64,000 bases of DNA from Agrobacterium albertimagni AOL15 (GTDB taxonomy: Bacteria > Pseudomonadota > Alphaproteobacteria > Rhizobiales > Rhizobiaceae). The stretch is taken from NCBI RefSeq assembly GCF_000300855.1, contig NZ_ALJF01000002.1:248001-312000 (forward strand), written 5' to 3'. The notes below the pieces were generated by a model. That model was not told the origin of the DNA. It ran no database searches and worked only from the letters and a program-made list of their open reading frames with translations. A program made the translations under genes and the position numbers. Of the stretch, positions 27,921-35,637 are shown one piece after another. Position 1 is the stretch's first letter; each line of letters starts with the position of its first letter.

Positions 27921-27941
27921 CGATTCGTCGTCGATTCGTTC
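27921..27941. repeat. 21-base intergenic repeat, copy 1 (two GATTC sites)
   Basis: This segment matches 29635-29655 at 19 of 21 positions; the only difference is TC versus CT at the centre. It contains two GATTC (GANTC-type) sites, with a third, GAGTC, at 27914. It lies in the convergent gap between the YunG-like gene and the glycine-zipper gene. Confidence 0.6.
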
Positions 27942-27976
27942 CGGCTTTGGTCGAGAGGTTAATGCAAGCAACGAAA

Positions 27977-28006
27977 AAGCCGCCGGACGGTGACGTCCGA
28001 CGGCTT
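27977..28006 (-). terminator. Terminator of the glycine-zipper protein gene
   Basis: A 12-position stem with one mismatch (27977-27988 with 27995-28006) and a 6-base loop. Read on the minus strand it is followed by a T-rich run, 19 bases past the stop of the gene at 28025. Confidence 0.85.
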
Positions 28007-28024
28007 CTTTGGATGAGGCAGCTG

Positions 28025-28279
28025 TTAGCGGCAGCGTGCTTCGTAGGTGCGGCCGTTGCGGTCACGATAGACGCAATAGCCAGAGCGTTCCTGCGAGTTG
28101 CCGATCAGCGCGCCAGCAACGCCACCCACGCCTGCGCCGATCGCTGCGCCGCGGACATTGCCGGTTGCTACACCGCCGATGACGGCGCCAGAAGCCGCGC
28201 CAATGCCGGCGCCACGTTCGGTGGCTGTGCAGGATGCGAGCGGGGCGATCAGTGCGAGTGCCAGAAGGGTCTTTTTCAT
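28025..28279 (-). CDS. Small glycine-zipper lipoprotein
   Basis: An 84-residue envelope protein beginning 'MKKTLLALALIAPLASCTAT', a signal peptide ending in a lipobox with cysteine 17. The middle is a glycine zipper ('GAGIGAASGAVIGGVATG', 'GAAIGAGVGGVAGALIG'), as in YMGG/SlyB-like outer-membrane lipoproteins, and the C-terminus has a short tail with two cysteines ('SGYCVYRDRNGRTYEARC') that could form a disulphide. The ATG at 28279 is preferred over 28297 because the signal peptide then starts canonically and AGGA lies upstream. Confidence 0.85.
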   Translation of the reverse strand: MKKTLLALALIAPLASCTATERGAGIGAASGAVIGGVATGNVRGAAIGAGVGGVAGALIGNSQERSGYCVYRDRNGRTYEARCR

Positions 28280-28315
28280 CGTCCTATACCTTTTCACGTA
28301 GAGTTGGATTTTACT

Positions 28316-29482
28316 TCAGGTCAAATTCGACCCATCAACATCAGAATGATGAGGATGAGCAGTACAAGGCCCAGACCCCCCGACGGACCGTAGCCCCAGC
28401 CGCGGCTGTAACCCCAGCTCGGCAGCGCGCCGATGAGAAGCAGAATTAGAATGACGATGAGGATAGTACTCATTTGGACCCTCTCCTGAGCCTGGATGAA
28501 AGATAGTTTGTTGTGCCGTTTGAACGCGACCGGAGACAGATTGTTCCGTCCGACGAAGACCAAGACCCATGAGACGGAACAGATCGACTGAAGCCTTTCC
28601 AGCCGGAGCACTGATCTGGCGCTGCCTCTTTTCCTCGATCGTCGCCATGCCATCGACGAAGGCGCTGATGATCCCCGCCGTCATCGTCTGATGCTCCACC
28701 ATCGGCAGATGGCCGCAATTTCGCAGAAGAACCGTCTGGACCTGCGGCAGGAGCTTCGACACCCGCAGCTGGTGCGCCGAAGGGACGATCGCGTCCTCTG
28801 CTCCGACGATGTTGAGCACGGGCCGGCGGATCTCGGCTAGGTCGTGCACCAAGGTGGTTGCCGACATGAAGCGGATGCAGGCTGCGATGTCCTCGGGCCG
28901 AGCCTGCTGCAGTTGCAGCCGGACTTCCTCCATGGCGGCAACGGCGCGTTCGTTTTGCCAGGGACATCCCTTGTCGAAGACGCATTCGATCGACCCCCAG
29001 CGAAATTGCTCGCTCGTGGAGATCCAGCGCTGGAAGAACTGGCGAAACAGGAAGGGACCGACGCGCGGTACACGCAGCAATTTGGCGGGCAATCGTTCCT
29101 GGCCTTCGAAACGGCCACAGGCGAAGGCGCCGATCAAAACGATCGACTTCACGAGTTCAGGATAATGCCGGGCAATCAGGAGCGACACGAAGCCGCCGGT
29201 CGAGTGGCCGATCAGCGTCACGGGACGACCGCCAAAGTCTCGACGGATCGCCTCTGCATAGGCAGCCGCCACAGCTTCGGGCGTGATCGCCTGGCCAGGC
29301 TCGGACAGTTTCCAGGGGTGATGTCCAGGCAGCGCGTAAGCGGCGCTGCGCGCCCTACGCACGACATCGGGAGAATAAGTGCGCCAGAACGACGGGGCCA
29401 TGACCATGCCGTGGATCAGGACAAAGTCCTGCGGCAGGTCGTTCTTTCCAATCCATTCGGCAGGCGGCGGGGACAATGTCAT
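28316..29482 (-). CDS. Alpha/beta hydrolase with an anomalous C-terminal extension
   Basis: A 388-residue frame whose first 285 residues are a standard alpha/beta hydrolase: 'FVLIHGMVMAPSFW', nucleophile Ser94 in 'LIGHSTGGFVS', acid Asp230 in 'VGAEDAIVPS' and His258 in 'NCGHLPMVEH'. All three catalytic residues are present. The substrate is unknown. Relatives of this fold normally end near residue 280. From about residue 300 the sequence loses protein-like character, and residues 337-388 are only the out-of-frame reading of the DUF3309 gene. A lost stop, a frameshift or a sequencing error near 28480-28600 would explain this. The functional protein probably ends around 28500-28620. Confidence 0.8.
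   Translation of the reverse strand: MTLSPPPAEWIGKNDLPQDFVLIHGMVMAPSFWRTYSPDVVRRARSAAYALPGHHPWKLSEPGQAITPEAVAAAYAEAIRRDFGGRPVTLIGHSTGGFVSLLIARHYPELVKSIVLIGAFACGRFEGQERLPAKLLRVPRVGPFLFRQFFQRWISTSEQFRWGSIECVFDKGCPWQNERAVAAMEEVRLQLQQARPEDIAACIRFMSATTLVHDLAEIRRPVLNIVGAEDAIVPSAHQLRVSKLLPQVQTVLLRNCGHLPMVEHQTMTAGIISAFVDGMATIEEKRQRQISAPAGKASVDLFRLMGLGLRRTEQSVSGRVQTAQQTIFHPGSGEGPNEYYPHRHSNSASHRRAAELGLQPRLGLRSVGGSGPCTAHPHHSDVDGSNLT
28321..28473 (-). CDS. DUF3309-family membrane micro-protein
   Basis: A 50-residue, nearly all-hydrophobic protein: 'MSTILIVILILLLIGALPSW', then a central 'GYSRGWGYGPSGGLG' and a second hydrophobic helix. This is the characteristic DUF3309 pattern seen in many rhizobia, function unknown. 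The ATG has GAGAGGG ahead of it. The whole gene lies inside the 3' end of the hydrolase frame in another reading frame on the same strand, which makes the hydrolase end, not this gene, suspect. Confidence 0.85.
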   Translation of the reverse strand: MSTILIVILILLLIGALPSWGYSRGWGYGPSGGLGLVLLILIILMLMGRI

Positions 29483-29533
29483 CAGGTTTCACCTCGGCGG
29501 CGGAACGTGACGGCCTTCGCAATTGTTCCATTG

Positions 29534-29693
29534 GAGTCTCATCTCTCGAAGCCGGTACTCGATCTGCTGTCAGGCTGAGGCCCGAACCGGGCCGGAATCC
29601 GTCCGGGAACAAAGCCTGAATCTGCCGAAGTCATCGATTCGTCGCTGATTCGTTCGCAGCCTGTTCCGGTCCCCCAAGGTTCTGATCGGACTC
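29534..29693. promoter_or_regulatory. Cluster of six GANTC (CcrM-type) sites
   Basis: GANTC occurs at 29534, 29595, 29618, 29636, 29647 and 29689, six times in 160 bases, where fewer than one would be expected at this base composition. GANTC is the target of the cell-cycle methylase CcrM in Alphaproteobacteria, and clustered sites in promoters can make expression depend on replication passage. Confidence 0.45.
29635..29655. repeat. 21-base intergenic repeat, copy 2 (two GATTC sites)
   Basis: Near-identical partner of 27921-27941 (19 of 21 bases), in the same orientation 1.7 kb away, within the GANTC cluster upstream of the helicase gene. Confidence 0.6.
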
Positions 29694-29816
29694 AGCTTTC
29701 TGCCGAATTCTGGGGTGATTGTCTCAAGCGCCTTGCCTTTGCCCCTCTTCGTCGCCATGTGTTGGCCGAGGGTGCCGATGCGCGGAATAGCGCGGTCCCG
29801 ACTAGCGGAGCGGTCT

Positions 29817-32800
29817 TTGAATACGCAACCCATGATCCTGAGTGGCCGCGGCGTCAATGCTGTGCTGGGGCCAACCAATACTGGCAAGACCCATTTCGCC
29901 ATTGAACGTATGGTCGCGCACGGGTCGGGCATCATTGGTCTGCCGCTGAGATTGCTTGCCCGTGAGGTCTATACGCGTGTTGTGGAGCGTGTCGGCGCGC
30001 AAAACGTGGCACTCGTGACCGGTGAGGAGAAGATCAGCCCGCCGAAAGCGCGCTTCTCCGTCTGTACGGTAGAGGCGATGCCACGCGAAACCAAGGCGGC
30101 CTTCGTCGCGATCGACGAGATCCAGCTCGCGGGCGACCTGGAACGCGGGCATATCTTCACCGACCGTCTGCTGCATCTGAGGGGGCGCGAGGAAACGTTG
30201 CTTCTCGGCTCTTCGACGATGAAGTCGATCCTCATTCAGCTATTGCCCGGGATCACCATCGTCGAGCGCCCCCGCCTGTCGCAGCTTTTCTATGCAGGCC
30301 AGAAAAAGATCACACGCCTGCCGCAGCGCGCAGCCATCGTCGCGTTTTCCGCGGACGAAGTCTATGCGATCGCCGAACTGATCCGCCGTCAGCGGGGCGG
30401 GGCGGCTGTCGTATTGGGTGCGCTCAGCCCGCGCACGCGCAATGCTCAGGTCGGTCTCTATCAGGAAGGTGATGTCGAATATCTGGTGGCGACCGATGCC
30501 ATCGGCATGGGTCTCAACCTCGATGTCGACCATGTGGCCTTCGCTCAGGATCGAAAGTTCGACGGCTATCAGTTCCGCAATCTCAATCCCGGTGAACTTG
30601 GCCAGATTGCGGGTCGTGCCGGGCGGCACATCAAGGATGGCACGTTCGGCGTGACCGGACGGGTGGCTCCCTTCGATGAAGAGCTGGTCGAAAGGCTGCA
30701 AACCCATCAATTCGATTCCGTCAAAGTCTTGCAATGGCGGACTGAAAAATTCGATTTCTCATCGATTGCAGGCCTGCAGCGCAGCCTCGACGCGGTGCCG
30801 CGTGTCGAAGGACTGACGCGCGCCCTGCCGGCGACGGATCAGCAGGCGCTGGAATACCTTTCGCGCTATCCGGAGATCGCCGACATCACCGATCGGCCCG
30901 AACGGGTGGAAAAACTCTGGGAAGCCTGTGCGCTGCCCGACTATCGGCGCATTACGCCTGCACAGCATGCTGATCTGATTCAGAGTCTGTATTTTGATCT
31001 GGTCAGGCGGGGCACCGTCAACGAGGACTTTCTCGCAGAGCAGGTGCGCCGCGCGGATCGCACCGATGGCGAAATCGATACGCTGTCGGCGCGGATCGCG
31101 CAGATCAGAACGTGGACCTATGTGTCGAACCGGCCCGGCTGGCTTGCCGATCCGACACACTGGCAAGAAAAGACGCGGGAAATCGAAGACCGATTGTCCG
31201 ATGCGTTACATGAACGGTTGACGAAACGCTTTGTTGATCGCAGGACATCTGTGCTCATGAAGCGCTTGAGAGAGAATGCGATGTTGGAAGCTGAAATCAG
31301 TGTGAACGGCGATGTCTTCGTGGAAGGCCATGCCATGGGACAACTTGCGGGGTTCCGGTTCACGCCGATCTCCGGCATGGAGGGCCCGGACGCGAAGGCC
31401 GTTCAGGCTGCCGCCTACAAGGCGCTGGCGCTCGAGTTCGAGGCGCGCGCCGCGCGCCTGCATGCTTCCGGCAATAATGATCTTGCCATCGGCTCGGATG
31501 GTCTCGTTCGCTGGCTCGGCGATCCGGTCGCGCGTCTGATTGGGACGGATCACATCCTGCACCCCCGCGTCATCCTGCTCGCCGACGAACAGCTGACCGG
31601 CATTGCCCGGGATCACGTTGCTGCTCGCGTCGAACGGTTCGTCAATCATCACATCTCGACGGTCCTGAAGCCCCTCGACGATCTGTCGCGCGCCGAAGAC
31701 CTGCAGGGTCTGGCCAAGGGGCTGGCCTTCCAGCTCGTCGAAAACCTCGGCGTACTTTTCCGCCGCGACGTGGCCGACGACGTCAAGTCGCTCGATCAGG
31801 ATGGCCGCGCCTCGATGCGCCGTTATGGGGTGCGCTTCGGTGCCTATCACATCTTTATGCCCGCGCTTCTGAAGCCGGCTCCGGCCGAACTCATCACGCT
31901 GCTCTGGGCGCTGAAGCATGACGGCCTCGACAAGCCGGGTTATGGCGATCTGATCCCCGTTCTGGCGGCCGGTCGTACCTCTGTCGTCACCGATCCGAGC
32001 TATGAGCGCATGTTCTACAAGCTTGCCGGCTTCCGTTTCCTCGGCAAGCGGGCAGTGCGCATCGACATCCTCGAGCGTCTCGCCGACTTGATCCGTCCGT
32101 TGCTGCAGTGGAAGCCCGGTTCGCCGGCACGTCCCGATGGTGCCTATGATGGTCGTCGCTTCACCACAACGACTGCCATGCTTTCTATCCTCGGCGCCAC
32201 GCCTGACGACATGGAAGAGATCCTGAAGGGGCTCGGCTACCGTGCCGACAGCGTTTCTGCCGAAGAGGCGGCCGCCTTCCTTGCGGCGCAGACCGGCTCT
32301 GCTCCGACAGAGACTGTAGCTTCTGAGAAGAACGAAGACGACAGCGTCGATGATGCCGATCAGTCTGGCGAAGCGGCGAGCGAAGGCGAGGCCCCTGCGG
32401 CGGTTGCCGAAGAGCAGCCTGCAGCGGTGGCGGAAGATGCTGCCTCGGCGGAGCAGCCTGCCGAAGCCACCGAGCCGAAGCCGGTTCTTCTCTGGCGTCC
32501 GGGTGGCCGTAGCGATAACCAACGTGGGACGGGCCGCCCCGGCGGCGATCGTCGTCCGCAGGGTCAGCGTAACGCGGCTCCCCGCGAAGGCGGCGAGGCG
32601 GGTGGCGAGAAGCGCGGCGAAGGTCGTCGTGACGACCGCCGTTCGGACAATCGTGGCGATCGTCGTGATGACAATCGCGGCAAGTTTGCCGGAAAGGGTG
32701 ATCGCCAGGATCGTGGCGACCGCAAGGACCGGGGCCCGCGTCCGGAGCGCGACAACAACAAGTCGCAGCCTCAGCGTTTCGAGGCGAAGCCGCCCCGCAA

Positions 32801-32870
32801 GGAAAAGCCGCTCGACCCGGATTCGCCCTTCGCCAAACTCGCGGCTCTCAAGGAGCAGCTGAAGAAGTAA
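29817..32870 (+). CDS. Suv3/MgpS-type superfamily 2 RNA/DNA helicase with RGD-rich tail
   Basis: Helicase of about 1017 residues. Residues 18-25 are the Walker A 'GPTNTGKT'; the DEIQ box, 'SSTMKS' and 'QIAGRAGRH' follow, the signature of the Suv3 branch, which in mitochondria partners the RNA degradosome. After the helicase core come Suv3-type domains, then an acidic Ala/Glu-rich linker (from about 840) and a strongly basic Arg/Gly/Asp-rich tail ending 'FAKLAALKEQLKK', typical of RNA-binding extensions. The TTG at 29817 is chosen because GGAG is 6 bases upstream; the ATG at 29832 lacks one, and the frame back to 29715 looks non-coding. The stop overlaps the start of the S4 gene, so the two are co-translated. 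Rhizobial relatives are called MgpS. Confidence 0.9.
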   Translation: MNTQPMILSGRGVNAVLGPTNTGKTHFAIERMVAHGSGIIGLPLRLLAREVYTRVVERVGAQNVALVTGEEKISPPKARFSVCTVEAMPRETKAAFVAIDEIQLAGDLERGHIFTDRLLHLRGREETLLLGSSTMKSILIQLLPGITIVERPRLSQLFYAGQKKITRLPQRAAIVAFSADEVYAIAELIRRQRGGAAVVLGALSPRTRNAQVGLYQEGDVEYLVATDAIGMGLNLDVDHVAFAQDRKFDGYQFRNLNPGELGQIAGRAGRHIKDGTFGVTGRVAPFDEELVERLQTHQFDSVKVLQWRTEKFDFSSIAGLQRSLDAVPRVEGLTRALPATDQQALEYLSRYPEIADITDRPERVEKLWEACALPDYRRITPAQHADLIQSLYFDLVRRGTVNEDFLAEQVRRADRTDGEIDTLSARIAQIRTWTYVSNRPGWLADPTHWQEKTREIEDRLSDALHERLTKRFVDRRTSVLMKRLRENAMLEAEISVNGDVFVEGHAMGQLAGFRFTPISGMEGPDAKAVQAAAYKALALEFEARAARLHASGNNDLAIGSDGLVRWLGDPVARLIGTDHILHPRVILLADEQLTGIARDHVAARVERFVNHHISTVLKPLDDLSRAEDLQGLAKGLAFQLVENLGVLFRRDVADDVKSLDQDGRASMRRYGVRFGAYHIFMPALLKPAPAELITLLWALKHDGLDKPGYGDLIPVLAAGRTSVVTDPSYERMFYKLAGFRFLGKRAVRIDILERLADLIRPLLQWKPGSPARPDGAYDGRRFTTTTAMLSILGATPDDMEEILKGLGYRADSVSAEEAAAFLAAQTGSAPTETVASEKNEDDSVDDADQSGEAASEGEAPAAVAEEQPAAVAEDAASAEQPAEATEPKPVLLWRPGGRSDNQRGTGRPGGDRRPQGQRNAAPREGGEAGGEKRGEGRRDDRRSDNRGDRRDDNRGKFAGKGDRQDRGDRKDRGPRPERDNNKSQPQRFEAKPPRKEKPLDPDSPFAKLAALKEQLKK

Positions 32871-33280
32871 TGGGCGAGAAGCAGCCACCAAGCGGTTCGC
32901 GCCAGCGCATCGACAAGTGGCTGTTCTTCGCCCGTGTGGCAAAATCACGCAGCCTCGCGCAAGAGCGCGTGGCTGCGGGCCATGTCAGTGTCAATGGCCA
33001 GAAGGTCCGCCAGGTCAGCTACCAGGTCAAACCTGGCGACAGGCTGGATATCGCAATGCCGGAGCGCGATCTGGTGCTCGTTGTCAGGCTGGCGGGTGAG
33101 AGGCGTGGCCCTTACGAAGAGGCGAAACTCCTCTATGAGGATCTCACGCCGCCGCCCGAGATGAAGCCCTTCAGCCCATCCGAACCGGGCGTTCGAGCTC
33201 CAGGAGCGGGCCGGCCGACCAAGAAAGAGCGCCGGGCGCTGGATGATCTGCGCGGCGAGCCGGATTGGTCCGCTGATTAG
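32870..33280 (+). CDS. S4-domain RNA-binding protein (HslR/Hsp15-like)
   Basis: A 136-residue protein with an S4 RNA-binding fold at residues about 10-70: 'SRQRIDKWLFFARVAKSRSL' then 'VAAGHVSVNGQKVRQVSYQV'. This is the heat-shock Hsp15/HslR arrangement, proteins that rescue stalled 50S subunits carrying nascent chains. A basic, proline-rich tail follows. The ATG overlaps the helicase stop by one base (TAATG), which implies translational coupling and a shared RNA-related role. Confidence 0.9.
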   Translation: MGEKQPPSGSRQRIDKWLFFARVAKSRSLAQERVAAGHVSVNGQKVRQVSYQVKPGDRLDIAMPERDLVLVVRLAGERRGPYEEAKLLYEDLTPPPEMKPFSPSEPGVRAPGAGRPTKKERRALDDLRGEPDWSAD

Positions 33281-33472
33281 AAAATTTCTACAAAGGCGCC
33301 CGAATTGAGGGTGTTTATCCTTGCCTTGGCAGGGATTCCGCATTAGCTCACTTGCCGTCCGACAGAAATTTCCGGTAGGGCGCGGGCCGTTCCAAAAAGG
33401 GTCGCATTCCCTGAGGAACCACCCACGTTCGTCTTTCTCCTGCCGTTCGAGAACGCCATCCTGGAGTGCCGC

Positions 33473-33811
33473 ATGACCTATATCGTCACCGATAACTGCA
33501 TTCGCTGCAAATACACCGATTGTGTCGAGGTCTGCCCTGTCGACTGCTTCTATGAAGGCGAAAACTTCCTCGTCATCCACCCGGACGAATGCATCGATTG
33601 CGGCGTATGCGAGCCCGAATGTCCTGCCGAGGCGATCAAGCCCGATACGGAGCCGGGGCTGGACAAGTGGCTGAAGATCAATGCGGAATACGCCAAGATC
33701 TGGCCGAACATCACGGTCAAGAAGGATCCGATGCCGGAAGCCAAGGAAATGGACGGCGTTGATGGCAAGTTCGAGCAGTTCTTCTCCGAGAAGCCGGGCT
33801 CCGGCGACTGA
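33473..33811 (+). CDS. fdxA: 7Fe ferredoxin (FdxA / ferredoxin II type)
   Basis: A 112-residue electron carrier. Cysteines at 9, 12, 17, 21, 25 and at 40, 43, 46, 50 give the pattern for one [3Fe-4S] and one [4Fe-4S] cluster, as in Azotobacter FdI. The N-terminus '[20 protein letters not shown]' and the long C-terminal extension after the clusters are typical of the alphaproteobacterial FdxA. A GGAG site precedes the ATG. It lies 192 bases after the S4 gene, with its own likely promoter. The redox partner is not evident from context. Confidence 0.95.
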   Translation: MTYIVTDNCIRCKYTDCVEVCPVDCFYEGENFLVIHPDECIDCGVCEPECPAEAIKPDTEPGLDKWLKINAEYAKIWPNITVKKDPMPEAKEMDGVDGKFEQFFSEKPGSGD

Positions 33812-34193
33812 GACCTTTCGGCCCGTGGGGTGAGATGGAATCCTGCCCAAAATTCCATCACTTGGCGTCAGATTCGCCGTCGCGTGCGCCATGATTGTGG
33901 CGCACTGCACTAAAATATTGATTTCCTCGTCTTTTTGTGATAGCTTCCTGAAACTGTTCCACTTTGCGGCATAGCTATGCCCTGAACCATCACGAAAGCA
34001 AATTCACCACCGCGCGATATACGTGACATCGGCGACACTTTTGTGTCGTGTCTCAGTCGCGACGAGGGTGACGTTTGATTGTGTCGCGGACTGGATCAGG
34101 ACGACAAGTTTCGCAACCTCGTCGTCTCATCCGGGCCTGACCGACCCGGCGCCGGCATCACGCCGGGAGCAAAACAGGGAGTATTTGAATAGA
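33812..34193. other. Intergenic region upstream of carD
   Basis: A 382-base gap between fdxA and carD, both on the plus strand. No convincing gene. A small hairpin (CGACAC at 34033-34038 with GTGTCG at 34043-34048, loop TTTT) and an AT-rich stretch near 33910-33950 may belong to the carD promoter or leader. An open frame from 34023 joins carD but has poor coding character. Confidence 0.55.
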
Positions 34194-34766
34194 ATGACGA
34201 CCCAGCAGAAGAAGAGTTCCTCGGCACGCCATGGCTTCAAGACCGGCGAGTCGATCGTATACCCTGCCCATGGCGTGGGTACCATCACCACCATCGAAGA
34301 GCAAGAAGTCGCCGGCATGAAGCTTGAGCTTTTTGTCATCGATTTCGAAAAGGACAAGATGCGTCTGAAGGTTCCGGTTGCCAAGGCCGTGAGCATCGGG
34401 ATGCGCAAGCTGTCCGAGACGGATTTTGTCGATCGCGCGCTGAAGGTCGTTCAAGGCAAGGCTCGCGTGAAGCGTACCATGTGGTCGCGTCGCGCTCAGG
34501 AATATGATGCCAAGATCAATTCCGGTGACCTGATCTCCATCGCTGAAGTCGTTCGCGACCTCTACCGCGCCGAGAACCAGCCGGAGCAGTCCTACTCCGA
34601 GCGTCAGCTCTATGAAGCTGCTCTTGATCGCATGGCACGCGAAATCGCTGCCGTGAACAAGATGTCCGAGACAGAGGCCGTCCGCCTTGTCGAGGTCAAC
34701 CTTGCCAAGGGTCCCAAGCGCGGCAAGACGATCGAAGAAGACGATACCCAGGAAGAAGCGGCGTAA
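34194..34766 (+). CDS. carD: CarD/CdnL-family transcription regulator
   Basis: A 190-residue RNA-polymerase-binding regulator. The N-terminal CarD/TRCF Tudor-like domain is clear in 'FKTGESIVYPAHGVGTITTI' and 'MKLELFVIDFEKDKMRLKVP'; the C-terminal half is helical, with 'VQGKARVKRTMWSRRAQEYD' where the conserved DNA-contacting tryptophan lies. In Alphaproteobacteria CdnL stabilises open complexes at growth-related promoters such as rRNA. The ATG at 34194 gives the usual short polar N-tail; an in-frame TTG at 34185 is the alternative. It is followed by a strong terminator. Confidence 0.95.
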   Translation: MTTQQKKSSSARHGFKTGESIVYPAHGVGTITTIEEQEVAGMKLELFVIDFEKDKMRLKVPVAKAVSIGMRKLSETDFVDRALKVVQGKARVKRTMWSRRAQEYDAKINSGDLISIAEVVRDLYRAENQPEQSYSERQLYEAALDRMAREIAAVNKMSETEAVRLVEVNLAKGPKRGKTIEEDDTQEEAA

Positions 34767-34788
34767 ACCGTTTCCAACATGTGGTCAT

Positions 34789-34821
34789 AAAAAACCTCCG
34801 GCGAAATTCGGAGGTTTTTTT
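34789..34821 (+). terminator. Terminator after carD
   Basis: A 12-bp stem (34789-34800 with 34809-34820) with an 8-base loop runs into a T tract, 22 bases after the carD stop. Confidence 0.92.
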
Positions 34822-34859
34822 GTGCTTGCCGTCGGCCAAAGCCGATTGCCAGGCAAAGA

Positions 34860-34883
34860 AAAACCCCGCCGAAGCGGGGTTTT
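34860..34883 (-). terminator. Terminator of the Bax-inhibitor-like gene
   Basis: A 10-bp perfect stem (34860-34869 with 34874-34883) with a CGAA loop, which is a UUCG tetraloop in the minus-strand RNA. It is followed on the minus strand by TTTCTTT, 20 bases past the stop at 34904. Confidence 0.92.
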
Positions 34884-34903
34884 CCAGAGACTGCCTTTAC
34901 CTG

Positions 34904-35632
34904 TCAGTTCCGGTTTCCAAGGAAACGCAGAAGGAACAGGAAGAGGTTGATGAAGTCGAGGTAGAGACGCAGGGCGCCCATGATGGCGTTGCGGCCAGCC
35001 ATCTCGCTCGAATTGCTCTCGTGGTAGGACTCCTTGATCGACTGCGTGTCGTAGGCGGTGAGACCGGCAAAGATCAGCACACCGATCACCGAGATCGCGA
35101 AGTCGAGGGCCGAGGAGGCCATGAACAGGTTGACCAGCGAGGCGATGATCAGGCCGAAGAGACCCATCATCAGGAACGAGCCCATCGCCGACAGGTCACG
35201 CTTGGTGGTGTAGCCGTAAAGCGACAGGGCGCCGAAGGAGGCGGCGGTGACGAAGAAGGTCTGGACGATGCTTGCGCCCGTGTAGATCAGGAAGATCGAC
35301 GAAAGCGACAGGCCCATCATCGCGGCATAGACCCAGAAGGTCGTCTGTGCGGCTGCAACGCTCATCTTGTGGATCCTGAAGCTCAGGAAGAAGACCATGG
35401 CGACCGGTGCCAGGATGACCACCCAGCGGAGCGGCGAGCCATAGATGGCCTGGGCGAAGGCTGGGCTAGATACTGCCAACTGGAAGGTAGCGAAGGCTGC
35501 GATACCGGTGATGGCGAGGCCTAGTGCCATCAGGTTGTAGACCTTCAGCATATAGGCGCGCAGACCTTCGTCGATCATCGTGGCCGACTGGGTCTGGCCC
35601 GGACGGCTCTGATAGTTGCGAAGTTCGGACAT
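34904..35632 (-). CDS. Bax inhibitor-1/YccA (YbhL) family membrane protein
   Basis: Inner-membrane protein of 242 residues with seven hydrophobic segments and the family's central 'YTGASIVQTFFVTAASFGAL' and C-terminal 'AGLTAYDTQSIKESYH'. The aspartate in the latter is part of the di-aspartyl pH sensor known in bacterial BI-1 homologues that leak calcium or protons; function here is inferred only. The start at 35632 follows GAGAGAGG. Upstream lies a structured leader of the ybhL type found in Rhizobiales. Confidence 0.93.
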   Translation of the reverse strand: MSELRNYQSRPGQTQSATMIDEGLRAYMLKVYNLMALGLAITGIAAFATFQLAVSSPAFAQAIYGSPLRWVVILAPVAMVFFLSFRIHKMSVAAAQTTFWVYAAMMGLSLSSIFLIYTGASIVQTFFVTAASFGALSLYGYTTKRDLSAMGSFLMMGLFGLIIASLVNLFMASSALDFAISVIGVLIFAGLTAYDTQSIKESYHESNSSEMAGRNAIMGALRLYLDFINLFLFLLRFLGNRN

Positions 35633-35637
35633 GTTTT

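Larger units (their letters stand above)
29483..29816. other. Intergenic region upstream of the helicase gene
   Basis: A 334-base divergent gap between the hydrolase start and the helicase start. I see no coding sequence in it. It holds six GANTC sites between 29534 and 29693 and one copy of a 21-base repeat (29635-29655). An open frame starting at 29715 joins the helicase but encodes an unlikely N-terminus. Confidence 0.6.

Noticed and set aside
32583..32760. Short GATCGTCGTGA-like repeats, considered as a CRISPR or tandem array
   Set aside because: They encode the Arg/Asp/Gly-rich helicase tail in frame and have no spacer structure.
31206..32948. A 580-codon minus-strand open frame opposite the helicase
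   Set aside because: Composition mirrors the helicase codons, and its low-complexity end is the reverse of the RGD-rich tail.
34023..34193. Extra N-terminal 57 residues for carD
   Set aside because: The extension has no protein character and would bury the usual CarD N-terminus; the ATG at 34194 fits the family.
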